From Actinomycetota bacterium (GTDB lineage: Bacteria > Actinomycetota > Aquicultoria > Aquicultorales > JAMCWL01), in contig JAMCWL010000045.1 of assembly GCA_023481285.1 (NCBI GenBank), forward strand, positions 1 to 53,516: DNA of 53,516 nt, read 5' to 3'. A program made the position numbers and the translations under genes. Under the pieces are notes generated by a model. It searched no databases. It had not been told where the DNA came from and worked only from the letters and a program-made list of their open reading frames with translations. Each line of letters starts with the position of its first letter. Position 1 is the stretch's first letter. Below are positions 19,561-29,012 of this stretch, piece after piece.

Positions 19561-20829
19561 TTACTTAATGATCGTCTGAGTGCGCGACGGGCCAACCGAG
19601 ATGAGGTTGATTGGCACCCCGGCGATCTCTTCGATCCTCTCCACGTAGCGGCGGGTCGCTTCGGGAAGACCGCTGTACTTCGTTATCCCTCCCAGGTCGA
19701 CCTGCCAACCGGAAAGCTCCTCGTAGACCGGCGTACACTTGTGGAAAATGGTCTGGTGGGGAGGCATATGATCGAAGACTTCCCCGCCGAACTCATAGCC
19801 GACGCAGATTCTAACCGTCGAGAAGGGCGATAGAACATCGAGCTTCGTCAGGGCTATCTCGGTCATTCCGTTTATTTCAACCGCGTACTTCAGCACGACC
19901 CCGTCGAGCCATCCGCAGCGGCGTGTTCGCCCGGTCGTCGTACCGAACTCGGCGCCTACGCACTGCAGCGTCTCGCCGCTCTCTCCAGTGTCCTCGGTCG
20001 GGAAAGGACCGTAACCGACGCGGGTCGTATACGCCTTCGCTATGCCGATAATCCGGTCGATGCGTAAGGGGCTTACCCCGGTACCGACGCAGGCGCCCCC
20101 GGCCGTCGGCGAAGAGGAGGTTACGAAGGGATAAGTCCCATGATCGAGATCGAGCATCGTCCCCTGCGCTCCCTCAAAGAGAACGTTCTTTCCCTCTTTG
20201 AGCGCCCAGTTCAGGAGGTGTTCGGTATCGCCGATCATACCGTTGATCTTATCGGCGTACGCCGCGTACTCGTCGGCGATCTCGTCGAGCCCGGGTTCTT
20301 CAATCTCATAAAAATCGAAGTCCGCCCTTTTCCTGTCAAGCGCCGTCGCGAGTTTCTCCCGAAAGATCTTCATATCCAGGAGGTCCTGCACTCGCAGGCC
20401 GATGCGCGCCGCCTTGTCGGCGTAGGCCGGGCCGATGCCCCGACCGGTCGTCCCGATCTTGGCCTTGCCCAGCCTAACCTCGGTCGCTTCGTCGATCATC
20501 TTGTGATAGGGCATGATGAGGTGGGCGTTCGAGCTCAGAACAAGTTTGGGCCGGCCGACACCAGCCCTCTCGAGATCGGAAAGCTCGTCTAGAAGCGCCT
20601 TGGGGTCAACGACCAGCCCGTTCCCGATAACGGACGTTATATTAGAGTAGAGGACCCCCGAGGGCAGGAGGTGAAGCCTCAGCTCCTTGCCATCGTGGAC
20701 GACCGTATGACCGGCGTTGTGGCCTCCTTGATACCTGACGACGAAGTCCATCTCGTTTGCCAGCCAGTCGGTTACTTTGCCCTTGCCCTCATCGCCCCAT
20801 TGGGCTCCGATAACTATTATTCCAGCCAT
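19561..20829 (-). CDS. purA: Adenylosuccinate synthetase
   Basis: GAQWGDEGKGKVTDWLA; QYxGGHNAGHT; GPSRTQTI C-terminus. Confidence 0.98.
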   Translation of the reverse strand: MAGIIVIGAQWGDEGKGKVTDWLANEMDFVVRYQGGHNAGHTVVHDGKELRLHLLPSGVLYSNITSVIGNGLVVDPKALLDELSDLERAGVGRPKLVLSSNAHLIMPYHKMIDEATEVRLGKAKIGTTGRGIGPAYADKAARIGLRVQDLLDMKIFREKLATALDRKRADFDFYEIEEPGLDEIADEYAAYADKINGMIGDTEHLLNWALKEGKNVLFEGAQGTMLDLDHGTYPFVTSSSPTAGGACVGTGVSPLRIDRIIGIAKAYTTRVGYGPFPTEDTGESGETLQCVGAEFGTTTGRTRRCGWLDGVVLKYAVEINGMTEIALTKLDVLSPFSTVRICVGYEFGGEVFDHMPPHQTIFHKCTPVYEELSGWQVDLGGITKYSGLPEATRRYVERIEEIAGVPINLISVGPSRTQTIIK

Positions 20830-20831
20830 TT

Positions 20832-22220
20832 TTACCCCCTGCGTCCCGCGATCGCTCTGGCCGCGACAACGCCGCTCGCGGATGATTGGACGAGCCCTCT
20901 GGTGATGCCGGCCCCGTCCCCGACGGCAAATAGATCCGTCACCTTTGTTTCCAGCTCCGGCGAGAGCTTGATCCTCAGCGAATAGAATTTTACCTCAACT
21001 CCGTAGAGGAGCGTACCGGGCGAGCCTATGCCCGGGGCGAGCTTGTCGAGAGCCTCGATCATCTCAAGGATGTCCGAGAGGTACCTGTATGGAAGGACGA
21101 AGCTCAGGTCTCCCGGAGTCGCCTCCGCGTACGTGGGCTCGACGACCGATCTCGCCACTCTCGCTGGTGTCGAGCGCCGGCCGGCCTTTAAGTCCCCGAG
21201 CCTCTGAATTATTATGCCGTTGCCAAGAAGATTCGCCAACCGCGCGATGTACTTGCCGTAGTCGATCGGCCGCTTGAAGGGCTCGGTGAAGGCCGTCGAG
21301 ACGAGGAGGGCGAAGTTGGAGTTGTCCGTCTTTTTCTCGGCGTACGAGTGGCCATTCACCGTCGTGATATCGTCAGTGATCTCCGGCGCGACGACGCCGT
21401 TGGGACAGACGCAAAAGGTGCGCACCTGGTCCTCGAAAGATTTCGAGTAGTAAACGAGTTTTGCCTCGTAGAGCTCCTCGGTCAAGGGAGCAAGGACGGC
21501 GGCCGGCACTTCGACGCGCACGCCGATGTCAACGGCGTTGGCGGTCGTCTCCAGCCCAAGGCGATCGGCTTCACCAGCCAGCCAATCGGATCCCTCGCGG
21601 CCCGGGGCCAGGATAACGTAACGACCGAAAACATCCTCGCCCGAGGCCAGGTGGACCCCCTTGACCTCGCCGCCTTCGACGATAAGGTGAGCGGCCCGGG
21701 TCCTTGTCTTGATCCGGACGCCATGCCCCTCCAGGTGGTCACGCATAAGGCGCAAGATATCAAAGCAGCGGTCGGTGCCGAGATGCCTTACCTTCATCGG
21801 AATGAGGTGCAAGCCGGCCAGCGTAGCGCGACGGGAGAGGTTGCGGACTTTGCCCTCGTTGGTCCCGTGAATTTCTCTTGACCCGCCAAATTCTAGGTAG
21901 ATTGAGTCGATGTAGTCTATGAGCTGAGCGAGCTCGGTATTGCCGATGTACTCGCCCAGCCAGCCCCCAACATCAGTCGTTAGAGTCAGCTTCCCATCTG
22001 AAAAAGCGCCCGCCCCACCCCAGCCGGAAGTTACCCGGCAGGGCCTGCAATTTATGCACTCGCCTGTTATGCGTTCTGGACAAGAGCGCTTCTCAAGAGA
22101 CGGCCCTTTCTCCAGGATTAGAATTTTGAATTTTCCGCGCCTGATAAGCTCCAGCGCCGCAAATATCCCCGCGGGCCCGCTGCCCACGATTACAACGTCG
22201 TATCTCTCCACGTGCCCCAC
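20832..22220 (-). CDS. NAD(P)/FAD-dependent oxidoreductase (COG2509-like)
   Basis: YDVVIVGSGPAGIFAALELIRRGKFKILILEKG; C-terminal VGDGAGITRGLVQSSASGVVAARAI. Confidence 0.85.
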   Translation of the reverse strand: MGHVERYDVVIVGSGPAGIFAALELIRRGKFKILILEKGPSLEKRSCPERITGECINCRPCRVTSGWGGAGAFSDGKLTLTTDVGGWLGEYIGNTELAQLIDYIDSIYLEFGGSREIHGTNEGKVRNLSRRATLAGLHLIPMKVRHLGTDRCFDILRLMRDHLEGHGVRIKTRTRAAHLIVEGGEVKGVHLASGEDVFGRYVILAPGREGSDWLAGEADRLGLETTANAVDIGVRVEVPAAVLAPLTEELYEAKLVYYSKSFEDQVRTFCVCPNGVVAPEITDDITTVNGHSYAEKKTDNSNFALLVSTAFTEPFKRPIDYGKYIARLANLLGNGIIIQRLGDLKAGRRSTPARVARSVVEPTYAEATPGDLSFVLPYRYLSDILEMIEALDKLAPGIGSPGTLLYGVEVKFYSLRIKLSPELETKVTDLFAVGDGAGITRGLVQSSASGVVAARAIAGRRG

Positions 22221-22613
22221 CTATTTAAACGCACAAAAAAACTCAAACAGAACGCCTTAATTTCGTTCTATCTGAGCGGATGAACCGGGTGTATTTCCTG
22301 ATAAATATAGCCCAAAACGGCTGATAAGTCAACGGGAAGAACAGCTCGAAAGCATGGGCCTGCAGTTTAAGCTCATATACGATTGTTAGCACTCTTTATA
22401 AGCAAAACGACTTTCCATCTGCCTGACCGCTAAGACGCATCTCTCTAGCAATGGCAGAAGCTTCCACTAAAGGACGGTTTGTTGTAAAATATAGCTGGCC
22501 ATCGCAGACTAGAAAGAGCAGGAGATTGTATAAATATCTATACGGCGCTTCACAGTCTTTAAAGGGTCTCACTAAGTTGGCTGACCTCCAGGATTAGTAT
22601 TTTTCTCACTTAT

Positions 22614-22646
22614 AAGACCTTCAAGAAAGACCTTCAAGACCTTCAG
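22614..22646. repeat. Three direct copies of AAGACCTTCA(A/G)G
   Basis: 22614-22625, 22627-22638 and 22636-22646, in AT-rich DNA upstream of the exosortase-like gene. Confidence 0.75.
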
Positions 22647-22736
22647 CAAACAGCTTTTTATAAGGCCCTCAGCAAGCACCTTTTGGACTATGCCTTTTTA
22701 GGGTAATTATATCGTATAAGCTTATTGGAGAAAAAA

Positions 22737-23522
22737 TTGCTTAAGCGACGAGTATATCTACACAGAGGCATGTGGAGCATGACGCGGAATGCGCTCCACA
22801 TGGCAATAGGGGTAGCCTGGCTGTTCACACTGGTAGCCGCATTGGTTTTTTGGACAAGGCCCTTCTGGACTTTCCAGGCGGTTTTAACACAGAGGCTTCT
22901 CGATTTCGCAAAGGTGCCATACCGGCTGCTTTTGCTGCCGGTGATCGATTTAAGCCGCGGCATTCCGGTCTACTACCGTCCCGGCGGAAGGACCTTTGTC
23001 GTTCCGGTCGAGTATAGCTCGCTTAAGCCGGGTTTGGCCCTGTTGGTCATCCTTCTCCTGGTGATCCTAGGGCTCGCTTTATACCAGTTGAAAAGGATTG
23101 CCCTTCCGATCAGGGTTTCCTTCCTCTTCCTGCTCGTCCTCGTTGTCTCGACCATACTTTACACGAGCTTTGTCTCGCCGGTGCCTCCACACGCGGTTAA
23201 CAGGCTCTCGATCGACTGGCAATACTCCGGCGCGGTCGTGCTCCTGCTCGCCTCTTTGATCTTTGTCTTTTCGGTATTCCCCGTCAAAGGACCGCTGTGG
23301 ATTAAATTCGGCTGGCTATTCGGGATGCTCGTTTACGGAATTATCTGGAACGTCGTCAGGATCTCCGTCGTCCTCTCAACCCTTTATCATCTGGGAAGTA
23401 TGCCTTTTCTGTTGACCCATTACCTGACGGGCATCTACATCGACTTTATCTATATAGTGGCGTTCTATTCACTCGCCCTGTCCCACCTGGCCAGGCGCGA
23501 GGTGAGCGAAGTGGGGTGGTAA
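22737..23522 (+). CDS. Exosortase/archaeosortase-family (XrtG-like) membrane protein without any cysteine
   Basis: C-terminal GIIWNVVRISVVLSTLYHLGSM resembles the exosortase NxxR region; YSGAVVLLL occupies the place of the CSG motif. TTG 22737 with upstream TTGGAG is favoured; ORF track starts at 22725. Confidence 0.6.
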   Translation: MLKRRVYLHRGMWSMTRNALHMAIGVAWLFTLVAALVFWTRPFWTFQAVLTQRLLDFAKVPYRLLLLPVIDLSRGIPVYYRPGGRTFVVPVEYSSLKPGLALLVILLLVILGLALYQLKRIALPIRVSFLFLLVLVVSTILYTSFVSPVPPHAVNRLSIDWQYSGAVVLLLASLIFVFSVFPVKGPLWIKFGWLFGMLVYGIIWNVVRISVVLSTLYHLGSMPFLLTHYLTGIYIDFIYIVAFYSLALSHLARREVSEVGW

Positions 23523-23525
23523 GTC

Positions 23526-24902
23526 ATGATAATCCTGGGCATGGCGATGGTCGTCATCTTCTCCATATTGATTACCTACGCTGTCAGACACTACGGCTTC
23601 TACTGGAACCGCATGTTTGGAAAGCAGAAAAGGCCTATGCAAGACCTTGCCGGTTATTACCTGCCGAGCGTCTCGATCGTGGTGCCCATGCACAACGAGG
23701 AAGCGGTCGCCGGGAACATCCTCGAACGGCTGGCTGTGATGGACTACGCGAAGGAGAACGGCCACTACGAGGTGATCGCGATCGACGACGGCTCCACGGA
23801 CAAGACGGGCAAGATTGTCGACGAGTACGCCGGCAGGTACCCTTTCATCCGGGCGATCCACCGTGCCGGGGGCGGCTATGGCAAAGCCGACGCTCTTCAG
23901 GTCGGCTCAATGGAAGCCAGAAATGAAATTCTGCTCGTCTTCGACGCCGATTACCAGCCCTCTCGGGCTTGCATCAAGCGCCTGGTCGCTCCCTTCTGCG
24001 ACCCTGAGATCGGCCTGGTCATGGGTAGAGTCGTTCCCATAAACACCGAGCAGTCGTTGATGACTCGCCTCCTCGACCTGGAGCGGACGGGTGGCTATCA
24101 GGTGGCCCAGCAGGCCAAGCATAATCTTGATCTGGCTTCGCAATATGGTGGAACGGTCGGCGGCATAAGAAAAGACCTCCTGCAAACCCTCGGTGGCTGG
24201 GATCCCAGAAAGCTGGCGGAAGACACCGACATCACCGTACGGGCCTTCTATAACGGCTGGCGGATAGGGTATGTGAACATCGCCGAGTGCTATGAGGAGT
24301 CGGTGACGTCCTGGAAAGAGCGGCGCTTGCAGCTTGCTCGCTGGGCGACCGGTCACAATCAATGCCTCCTTTCTCATCTTGGAGCGGTTATCAAGTCGCC
24401 CGTATTGAGCTTCCTGCAGAAGTTCGACGGCATCCTCATGCTCGGCGTTTATCTGGTGCCGGTGATCATGTTAATCGGCCTGTTCCTCTCAATTACCGTC
24501 TACTTCTTCGCCGCTTTCTGGTGGTGGACCTTCTTCGCCGCGCTTCTCTTCACCCTCACCTACAACAACATCGGCAACTTTGCTTGCTTTAACGAGGTTG
24601 GGGTCGGCGCCGTCCTCGATAAGCGGGGGCGCGTCATCTGGCTGCTTCCCTGGAGCCTCTTTAACTTCTTCGCCAACGTTTGGATCTGCACCGGGTCGTT
24701 CGTAAAATCTCTGGTTATTCACGGAAACCATCGCGCGTGGGATGCCGGGGTTACCAACGGCCATGCCAACGGCAATGGGGTTAACTGGAACAAGACGAAG
24801 AAGAATGGCTCAACAAACGGTAATGGGAACGGCATCAAATGGGAGAAGACGAAGAAAAACGGTTTGACTAACGGCAATGGAAACCACAAAGGGAAGGCCT
24901 AG
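23526..24902 (+). CDS. Family 2 glycosyltransferase, cellulose-synthase-like (exosortase-G-associated type)
   Basis: SIVVPMHNEEAVAGNIL, DDGSTD, DAD, LAEDTD, QLARW; C-terminal TM segments; NG-rich tail. Confidence 0.87.
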   Translation: MIILGMAMVVIFSILITYAVRHYGFYWNRMFGKQKRPMQDLAGYYLPSVSIVVPMHNEEAVAGNILERLAVMDYAKENGHYEVIAIDDGSTDKTGKIVDEYAGRYPFIRAIHRAGGGYGKADALQVGSMEARNEILLVFDADYQPSRACIKRLVAPFCDPEIGLVMGRVVPINTEQSLMTRLLDLERTGGYQVAQQAKHNLDLASQYGGTVGGIRKDLLQTLGGWDPRKLAEDTDITVRAFYNGWRIGYVNIAECYEESVTSWKERRLQLARWATGHNQCLLSHLGAVIKSPVLSFLQKFDGILMLGVYLVPVIMLIGLFLSITVYFFAAFWWWTFFAALLFTLTYNNIGNFACFNEVGVGAVLDKRGRVIWLLPWSLFNFFANVWICTGSFVKSLVIHGNHRAWDAGVTNGHANGNGVNWNKTKKNGSTNGNGNGIKWEKTKKNGLTNGNGNHKGKA

Positions 24903-26416
24903 TGCTCAACTACGCTCTGCTGGTCTTAGCATTCCTATTCCTGGTCGCCCTCTGCTTTGTCCCCGGTCTAGTAGAGCTGCGCTGGCCCAAGGACCAGGGG
25001 CCCGTCGATATCGACCTTGATCGTGACATCGACGAGCGATACTTCTCACGCGCCTTCAAGGCCTACCTAAAGAGCGGTCTCTCGTCCGTATCCGCTAAAG
25101 CAATTCCCCTGTCGAACGTGGAGAATAGCTGGTTAAGAGGCGTGCAGGCAAAGAAAATGAGGACGTTTATCCACCGGGGCGCCGAGGACATACTGGTCAT
25201 CGATGGGGATGTGAACCTGCCGACGGGCACCGAGTGGCCGCAGGCCGCGCTTGTTCAGGGTAACCTCACCACCTCCCACAACTGCCTCCTCCTGCAGGAG
25301 GTCTCTGTGGAGGGAGATTGCCTGGTAGGGGAGAGCAACCACCTGCAGTGCCTGAGCGCAAAAAACATTAGCCTTGGCGAGAACACGATCATCGACGGCT
25401 GGATCGACGCCGAAGAAAAACTAATCACTGGAGTCGGCTGTGAAGTGCACGGCCGGGCCACGGCCGGTAAACAGATAAGGATCATGGGGATCGGCAATTT
25501 TAAGAGCCTGGCCGCACCGGTAATCGAAGTTATTTCGAGTCTCGCCGATATGCCATCCGATCAAGACCTTGAAGAAGAAATCGAGGAGATTGAGAGCGAA
25601 GCTCCTCTTCCGTTGGAGCCGGTCGCGGAAGCATCGGAAGCCATAGCCGCCCGGCCTGAAGAGTTGGAAGAGGAGATCGTTGTCCCCCCGCTAGAAGCTA
25701 CCCCCGAGGCAGAAGCGAGACCGACCGATGAAAAACTGGAGCGGGAAGTCGAAGCGATGGATTTGACGGAGTGGCCGGCTGAGTATGATTCGGTGATTTC
25801 TGGGAGCTTTCACCTGAAAAGCATCGAGGAAATTGGGGATGAGCTCCGGGGGAGGGAGGGCAAGTATATTCCGTATCGCTTTATCTTATGGCGCGCAAAC
25901 ATGCTGGGACTCGTCAACACACCATTGACCGCTCTCAAATCCGAGCAGAAGCCGGAATATATGCGATCTTCAGCGGTCTGGCTGCAGGCTCCAACTACCA
26001 TACGCGTCAAAGGTGGTCTATCCGTCCCTGAAGGTGAAACGGTCCCTTACGACTTGATCATCGAAGGCGACCTGGATAGCGACACCGGCGTCTTCTTCGA
26101 TGGGGGTCTTCACGTAAGGGGAACGGCAACGCTTGGAGAAGTAAATCAAATTCAAAGATCTTTGGTGGCCGATGGCAATGTTATACTTAGGGAGTATACG
26201 ACGGTTGGTCACTGTGTTAACGCCGGTGGCTCGGTCTTTGTTAAGACCGGCACCCGCATAGGTGTGACGGATACCGGCGGTCTGGCAGCTCGAGAAACGG
26301 TCTACCTGGAGCCGGGAGTCAACGTTCATGGCAAAATCTACGGAGAGCACGGCGTCGAAGTCCGCCAGGCGGACGACGAGATTGCTGGTATCAAATCTAC
26401 TAGCAAAGGTACGTAG
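24902..26416 (+). CDS. TM-anchored bactofilin-like/polymer-forming protein: two beta-helix-like blocks and an acidic linker
   Basis: N-terminal TM; repeating VDGDVNLPTGTEW.. / GDCLVGESNHL.. / VADGNVILREYTTVG..; E/P-rich centre. Confidence 0.6.
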   Translation: MLNYALLVLAFLFLVALCFVPGLVELRWPKDQGPVDIDLDRDIDERYFSRAFKAYLKSGLSSVSAKAIPLSNVENSWLRGVQAKKMRTFIHRGAEDILVIDGDVNLPTGTEWPQAALVQGNLTTSHNCLLLQEVSVEGDCLVGESNHLQCLSAKNISLGENTIIDGWIDAEEKLITGVGCEVHGRATAGKQIRIMGIGNFKSLAAPVIEVISSLADMPSDQDLEEEIEEIESEAPLPLEPVAEASEAIAARPEELEEEIVVPPLEATPEAEARPTDEKLEREVEAMDLTEWPAEYDSVISGSFHLKSIEEIGDELRGREGKYIPYRFILWRANMLGLVNTPLTALKSEQKPEYMRSSAVWLQAPTTIRVKGGLSVPEGETVPYDLIIEGDLDSDTGVFFDGGLHVRGTATLGEVNQIQRSLVADGNVILREYTTVGHCVNAGGSVFVKTGTRIGVTDTGGLAARETVYLEPGVNVHGKIYGEHGVEVRQADDEIAGIKSTSKGT

Positions 26417-29012
26417 TCTAGGCCTTCTGTCCTTATGCGCCCATCTCCTGATCGCCCTAGCCTTACTTGCCCTGGTACTATTTCTCTTTCCAAGCTACCT
26501 GAAACCATACTGGCCCAGCGGCTACGACACCTTCGGCCACCTGGCGAAAGTAGAGTCGTTCGCCCGGATGATTTCGCAGTACGGCAACTATGTCGACTGG
26601 TCCGACGAGTGGTATGCTGGTTACCACCCGCTCTTATTTTACCCGCCTCTTTCCTACGCATTTCCAGTTCTCTTGCGCCTTCTTTCAGTCAGCATGAGCG
26701 CGGTCGCGCGATTCAGCATTTTAGCGGGCATATGGGCGGCGGCTTTTTCCGGGTACCTTTTGGGTCTCGCCCTCTTACGTCCAGCAAATGGCGCCAGAGC
26801 GAGAATATTGGCGCTCGTTCCGGCAGTTGTTTACAGCACCATTCCGGCCGTCATCGCGCTTCAAACGGTCGCGGGCGAGTTTGCCGACTTCTGGGCGGGC
26901 GCACTGGCTCCGCTTGCGGCCGCCAGCCTCCTGCTTTGGCTTCAGTGCCGGCGTCTGAGATATCTTGCAGCGCTAGCCATCAGCCTGTCGGTTGTCTTCC
27001 TCATGCACGGGCACATCGCCACCCCACTGGGCCTCGGTTTTATCGTCGCCGCTTTCGTTTACGATTTTATCGGAGACCGAGGGGCTCGGGGTGAGCAAAA
27101 CGTTTCGGATGGAGCATACCGGGGCTTCTGGGGGACCTTGCTCGCGATGCTCCTCTTCGTGGGGTTGACCGCTTTCTGGTGGTTACCCTACTTCGTGGAA
27201 TCACCGTCTCTAGCTATTCCGAATTTAGTTCCCCTTTCAAGAACGGCTCTGCCGCTATACTCCCTCATAAACAGGAGTGTTGCAGCGGGCACCCCGCGCT
27301 ACCTTGGCTTGGTCGCGCTTTTTCTGGCAGCCCTGGGGCTCTGGCTGGGCGAGCGTAAGAAGGTTGCCCTCCTTGTCAGCCTGGCGGCTGTCGGAGTTCT
27401 AATGTTCTTGGGTCCTTCCTGGGAAGCTTATTCGCAAATCCCCGTCCTTGGGTTGGTCTTCGCCGAAAGAGCTGTCCCTCTGATCGCCGTAGCTATTTCG
27501 GGTCTCGCCATGCTTGGCGTTGCTGGTGTGGTGACACGGCTTGATCAACTATTCTCAGACAAGGCGGGCGCGCTCTCCAGCAGTCGAGTCTTTTTGCTCT
27601 TCAAGACGGTACTTATTCCGCTGGTCTTTGTTATTGCCGCCGGCTCCGCCATCTTGGCCGACGCCTCCTTCATCCTGCCGCGGACCAAGGCTCAGGCTAT
27701 GCCGAGCGACTTCTGGAAGCTGACGCAGTTTCTGGCGAAGCAGCCCAGGTCTTATGGGGCCAGGGTAGCTTTTGTCCCATCCGCCGCGCTCGATTCCTAC
27801 GCGCCAGCGCTCTCTGGCTGGCCGATCCTCGGAGGTTATCTCGTCCAGGGATCCAAGCTTTCGACGGAAATCGAATGGGTCATGTCCAGGGAGCTTACTA
27901 AAACCGACCGCCGGGCCGCGTTGGCGGCCTTCAAGCGCTGGAACATCGCCTACATCGCGGTGGACCATTATTCCAGGCCGGAGATCGCCCGAGCCCTAGA
28001 AGTCGAGTCCTCTTTCTCGAAAGTCTTCTCCACCGACTACTACTCCCTGTTCAGATACTCCTCAACCCCCGGCTATCTTGCTCCGGCGAGAAGCGTGCTG
28101 GTCGTAGGCGATTCCCGCTACATCCGCGAGACGCTCGAAAGAAGCGCGGAGGACGCCGGTGAACAGATTCTTTTTTCGGAAGGAGAGATCGACAAGCTCC
28201 GGGAAGGACGCTATGATACCATCATTTTCCCCGGCGGAACCGCACCAGAAGGATTCGAAAAGGAAGTTAAGCGCAAGGTGAGCGCGGGAGCCAACGCAGT
28301 TATCGACCTAGACGGAGCGGGGGTTAAGTCATTCATAGGCGTTAAGGTGCAGCCGGTCAGGTTCAGAGGGCCTTTACCGGTAGTCAACCTGAACGAAGAT
28401 ACTCACGTGGCGGATGCCACGTACATGGAAGGTCCGTGGGATACGGTTGAGTTCGAGGGCCTTGACGAGGTCTGGCTCTCGACGGGTAAGAAGGCACTCG
28501 CCGGCGTGAAGCGGATTGGCAAGGGGCGGGTCCTTTTCTTGGGGTTCAATCCCTTCTATCACGCCGCCTACAAAGGTGACGAATGGGAGAAACGGGAGCT
28601 CGTAGCGATGTTCCGGCGTCTAGCCGGTGACAAAAACCCCGCCTCTTCTTTTACCTACCGGTTGCTAAAAATTGTTCCGGGATCAAAACTTTTCGAGATC
28701 AACGTCGCCGACCCTACTTCAGTTCTCATATCGAGCAGTTGGAGCCCATACTGGAGCGCGTACCTCGACGGCCGCCCGCTTGCACTCAATAAAGCTCAGG
28801 ACATGCTGGTGGTGGAGGTTCCCAAAGGACGCCATCAATTCTGGCTGAAGTTCAGCAGTTGGTCCGTAGCCAGGTTGATTGGGGTCGCCATTTCCTTGTT
28901 GACCTTGATCCTGGCCGGTGCCGGTGCCTTCTTTGTCACCCGGCGCCGTTCCCAAGTGCGGGTGGCAGACGAAGCCCCCGGCTCATTGGAAGTCGGAATT
29001 GGAAGAGCATGA
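26328..29012 (+). CDS. Giant membrane protein, 6-PTPS-related/YfhO-like, with GATase-like extracytoplasmic domain
   Basis: YWPSGYDTFGHLAKVESFARM..NYVDWSDEWYAGYHPLLFYPPLSY; C-terminal WSPYWSAYLDGRPL. The first 89 nt overlap the upstream gene; start uncertain. Confidence 0.7.
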   Translation: MAKSTESTASKSARRTTRLLVSNLLAKVRSLGLLSLCAHLLIALALLALVLFLFPSYLKPYWPSGYDTFGHLAKVESFARMISQYGNYVDWSDEWYAGYHPLLFYPPLSYAFPVLLRLLSVSMSAVARFSILAGIWAAAFSGYLLGLALLRPANGARARILALVPAVVYSTIPAVIALQTVAGEFADFWAGALAPLAAASLLLWLQCRRLRYLAALAISLSVVFLMHGHIATPLGLGFIVAAFVYDFIGDRGARGEQNVSDGAYRGFWGTLLAMLLFVGLTAFWWLPYFVESPSLAIPNLVPLSRTALPLYSLINRSVAAGTPRYLGLVALFLAALGLWLGERKKVALLVSLAAVGVLMFLGPSWEAYSQIPVLGLVFAERAVPLIAVAISGLAMLGVAGVVTRLDQLFSDKAGALSSSRVFLLFKTVLIPLVFVIAAGSAILADASFILPRTKAQAMPSDFWKLTQFLAKQPRSYGARVAFVPSAALDSYAPALSGWPILGGYLVQGSKLSTEIEWVMSRELTKTDRRAALAAFKRWNIAYIAVDHYSRPEIARALEVESSFSKVFSTDYYSLFRYSSTPGYLAPARSVLVVGDSRYIRETLERSAEDAGEQILFSEGEIDKLREGRYDTIIFPGGTAPEGFEKEVKRKVSAGANAVIDLDGAGVKSFIGVKVQPVRFRGPLPVVNLNEDTHVADATYMEGPWDTVEFEGLDEVWLSTGKKALAGVKRIGKGRVLFLGFNPFYHAAYKGDEWEKRELVAMFRRLAGDKNPASSFTYRLLKIVPGSKLFEINVADPTSVLISSSWSPYWSAYLDGRPLALNKAQDMLVVEVPKGRHQFWLKFSSWSVARLIGVAISLLTLILAGAGAFFVTRRRSQVRVADEAPGSLEVGIGRA

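Noticed and set aside
22688-22963. 91-aa minus ORF
   Set aside because: Overlaps the exosortase-like gene and has no coding signature.
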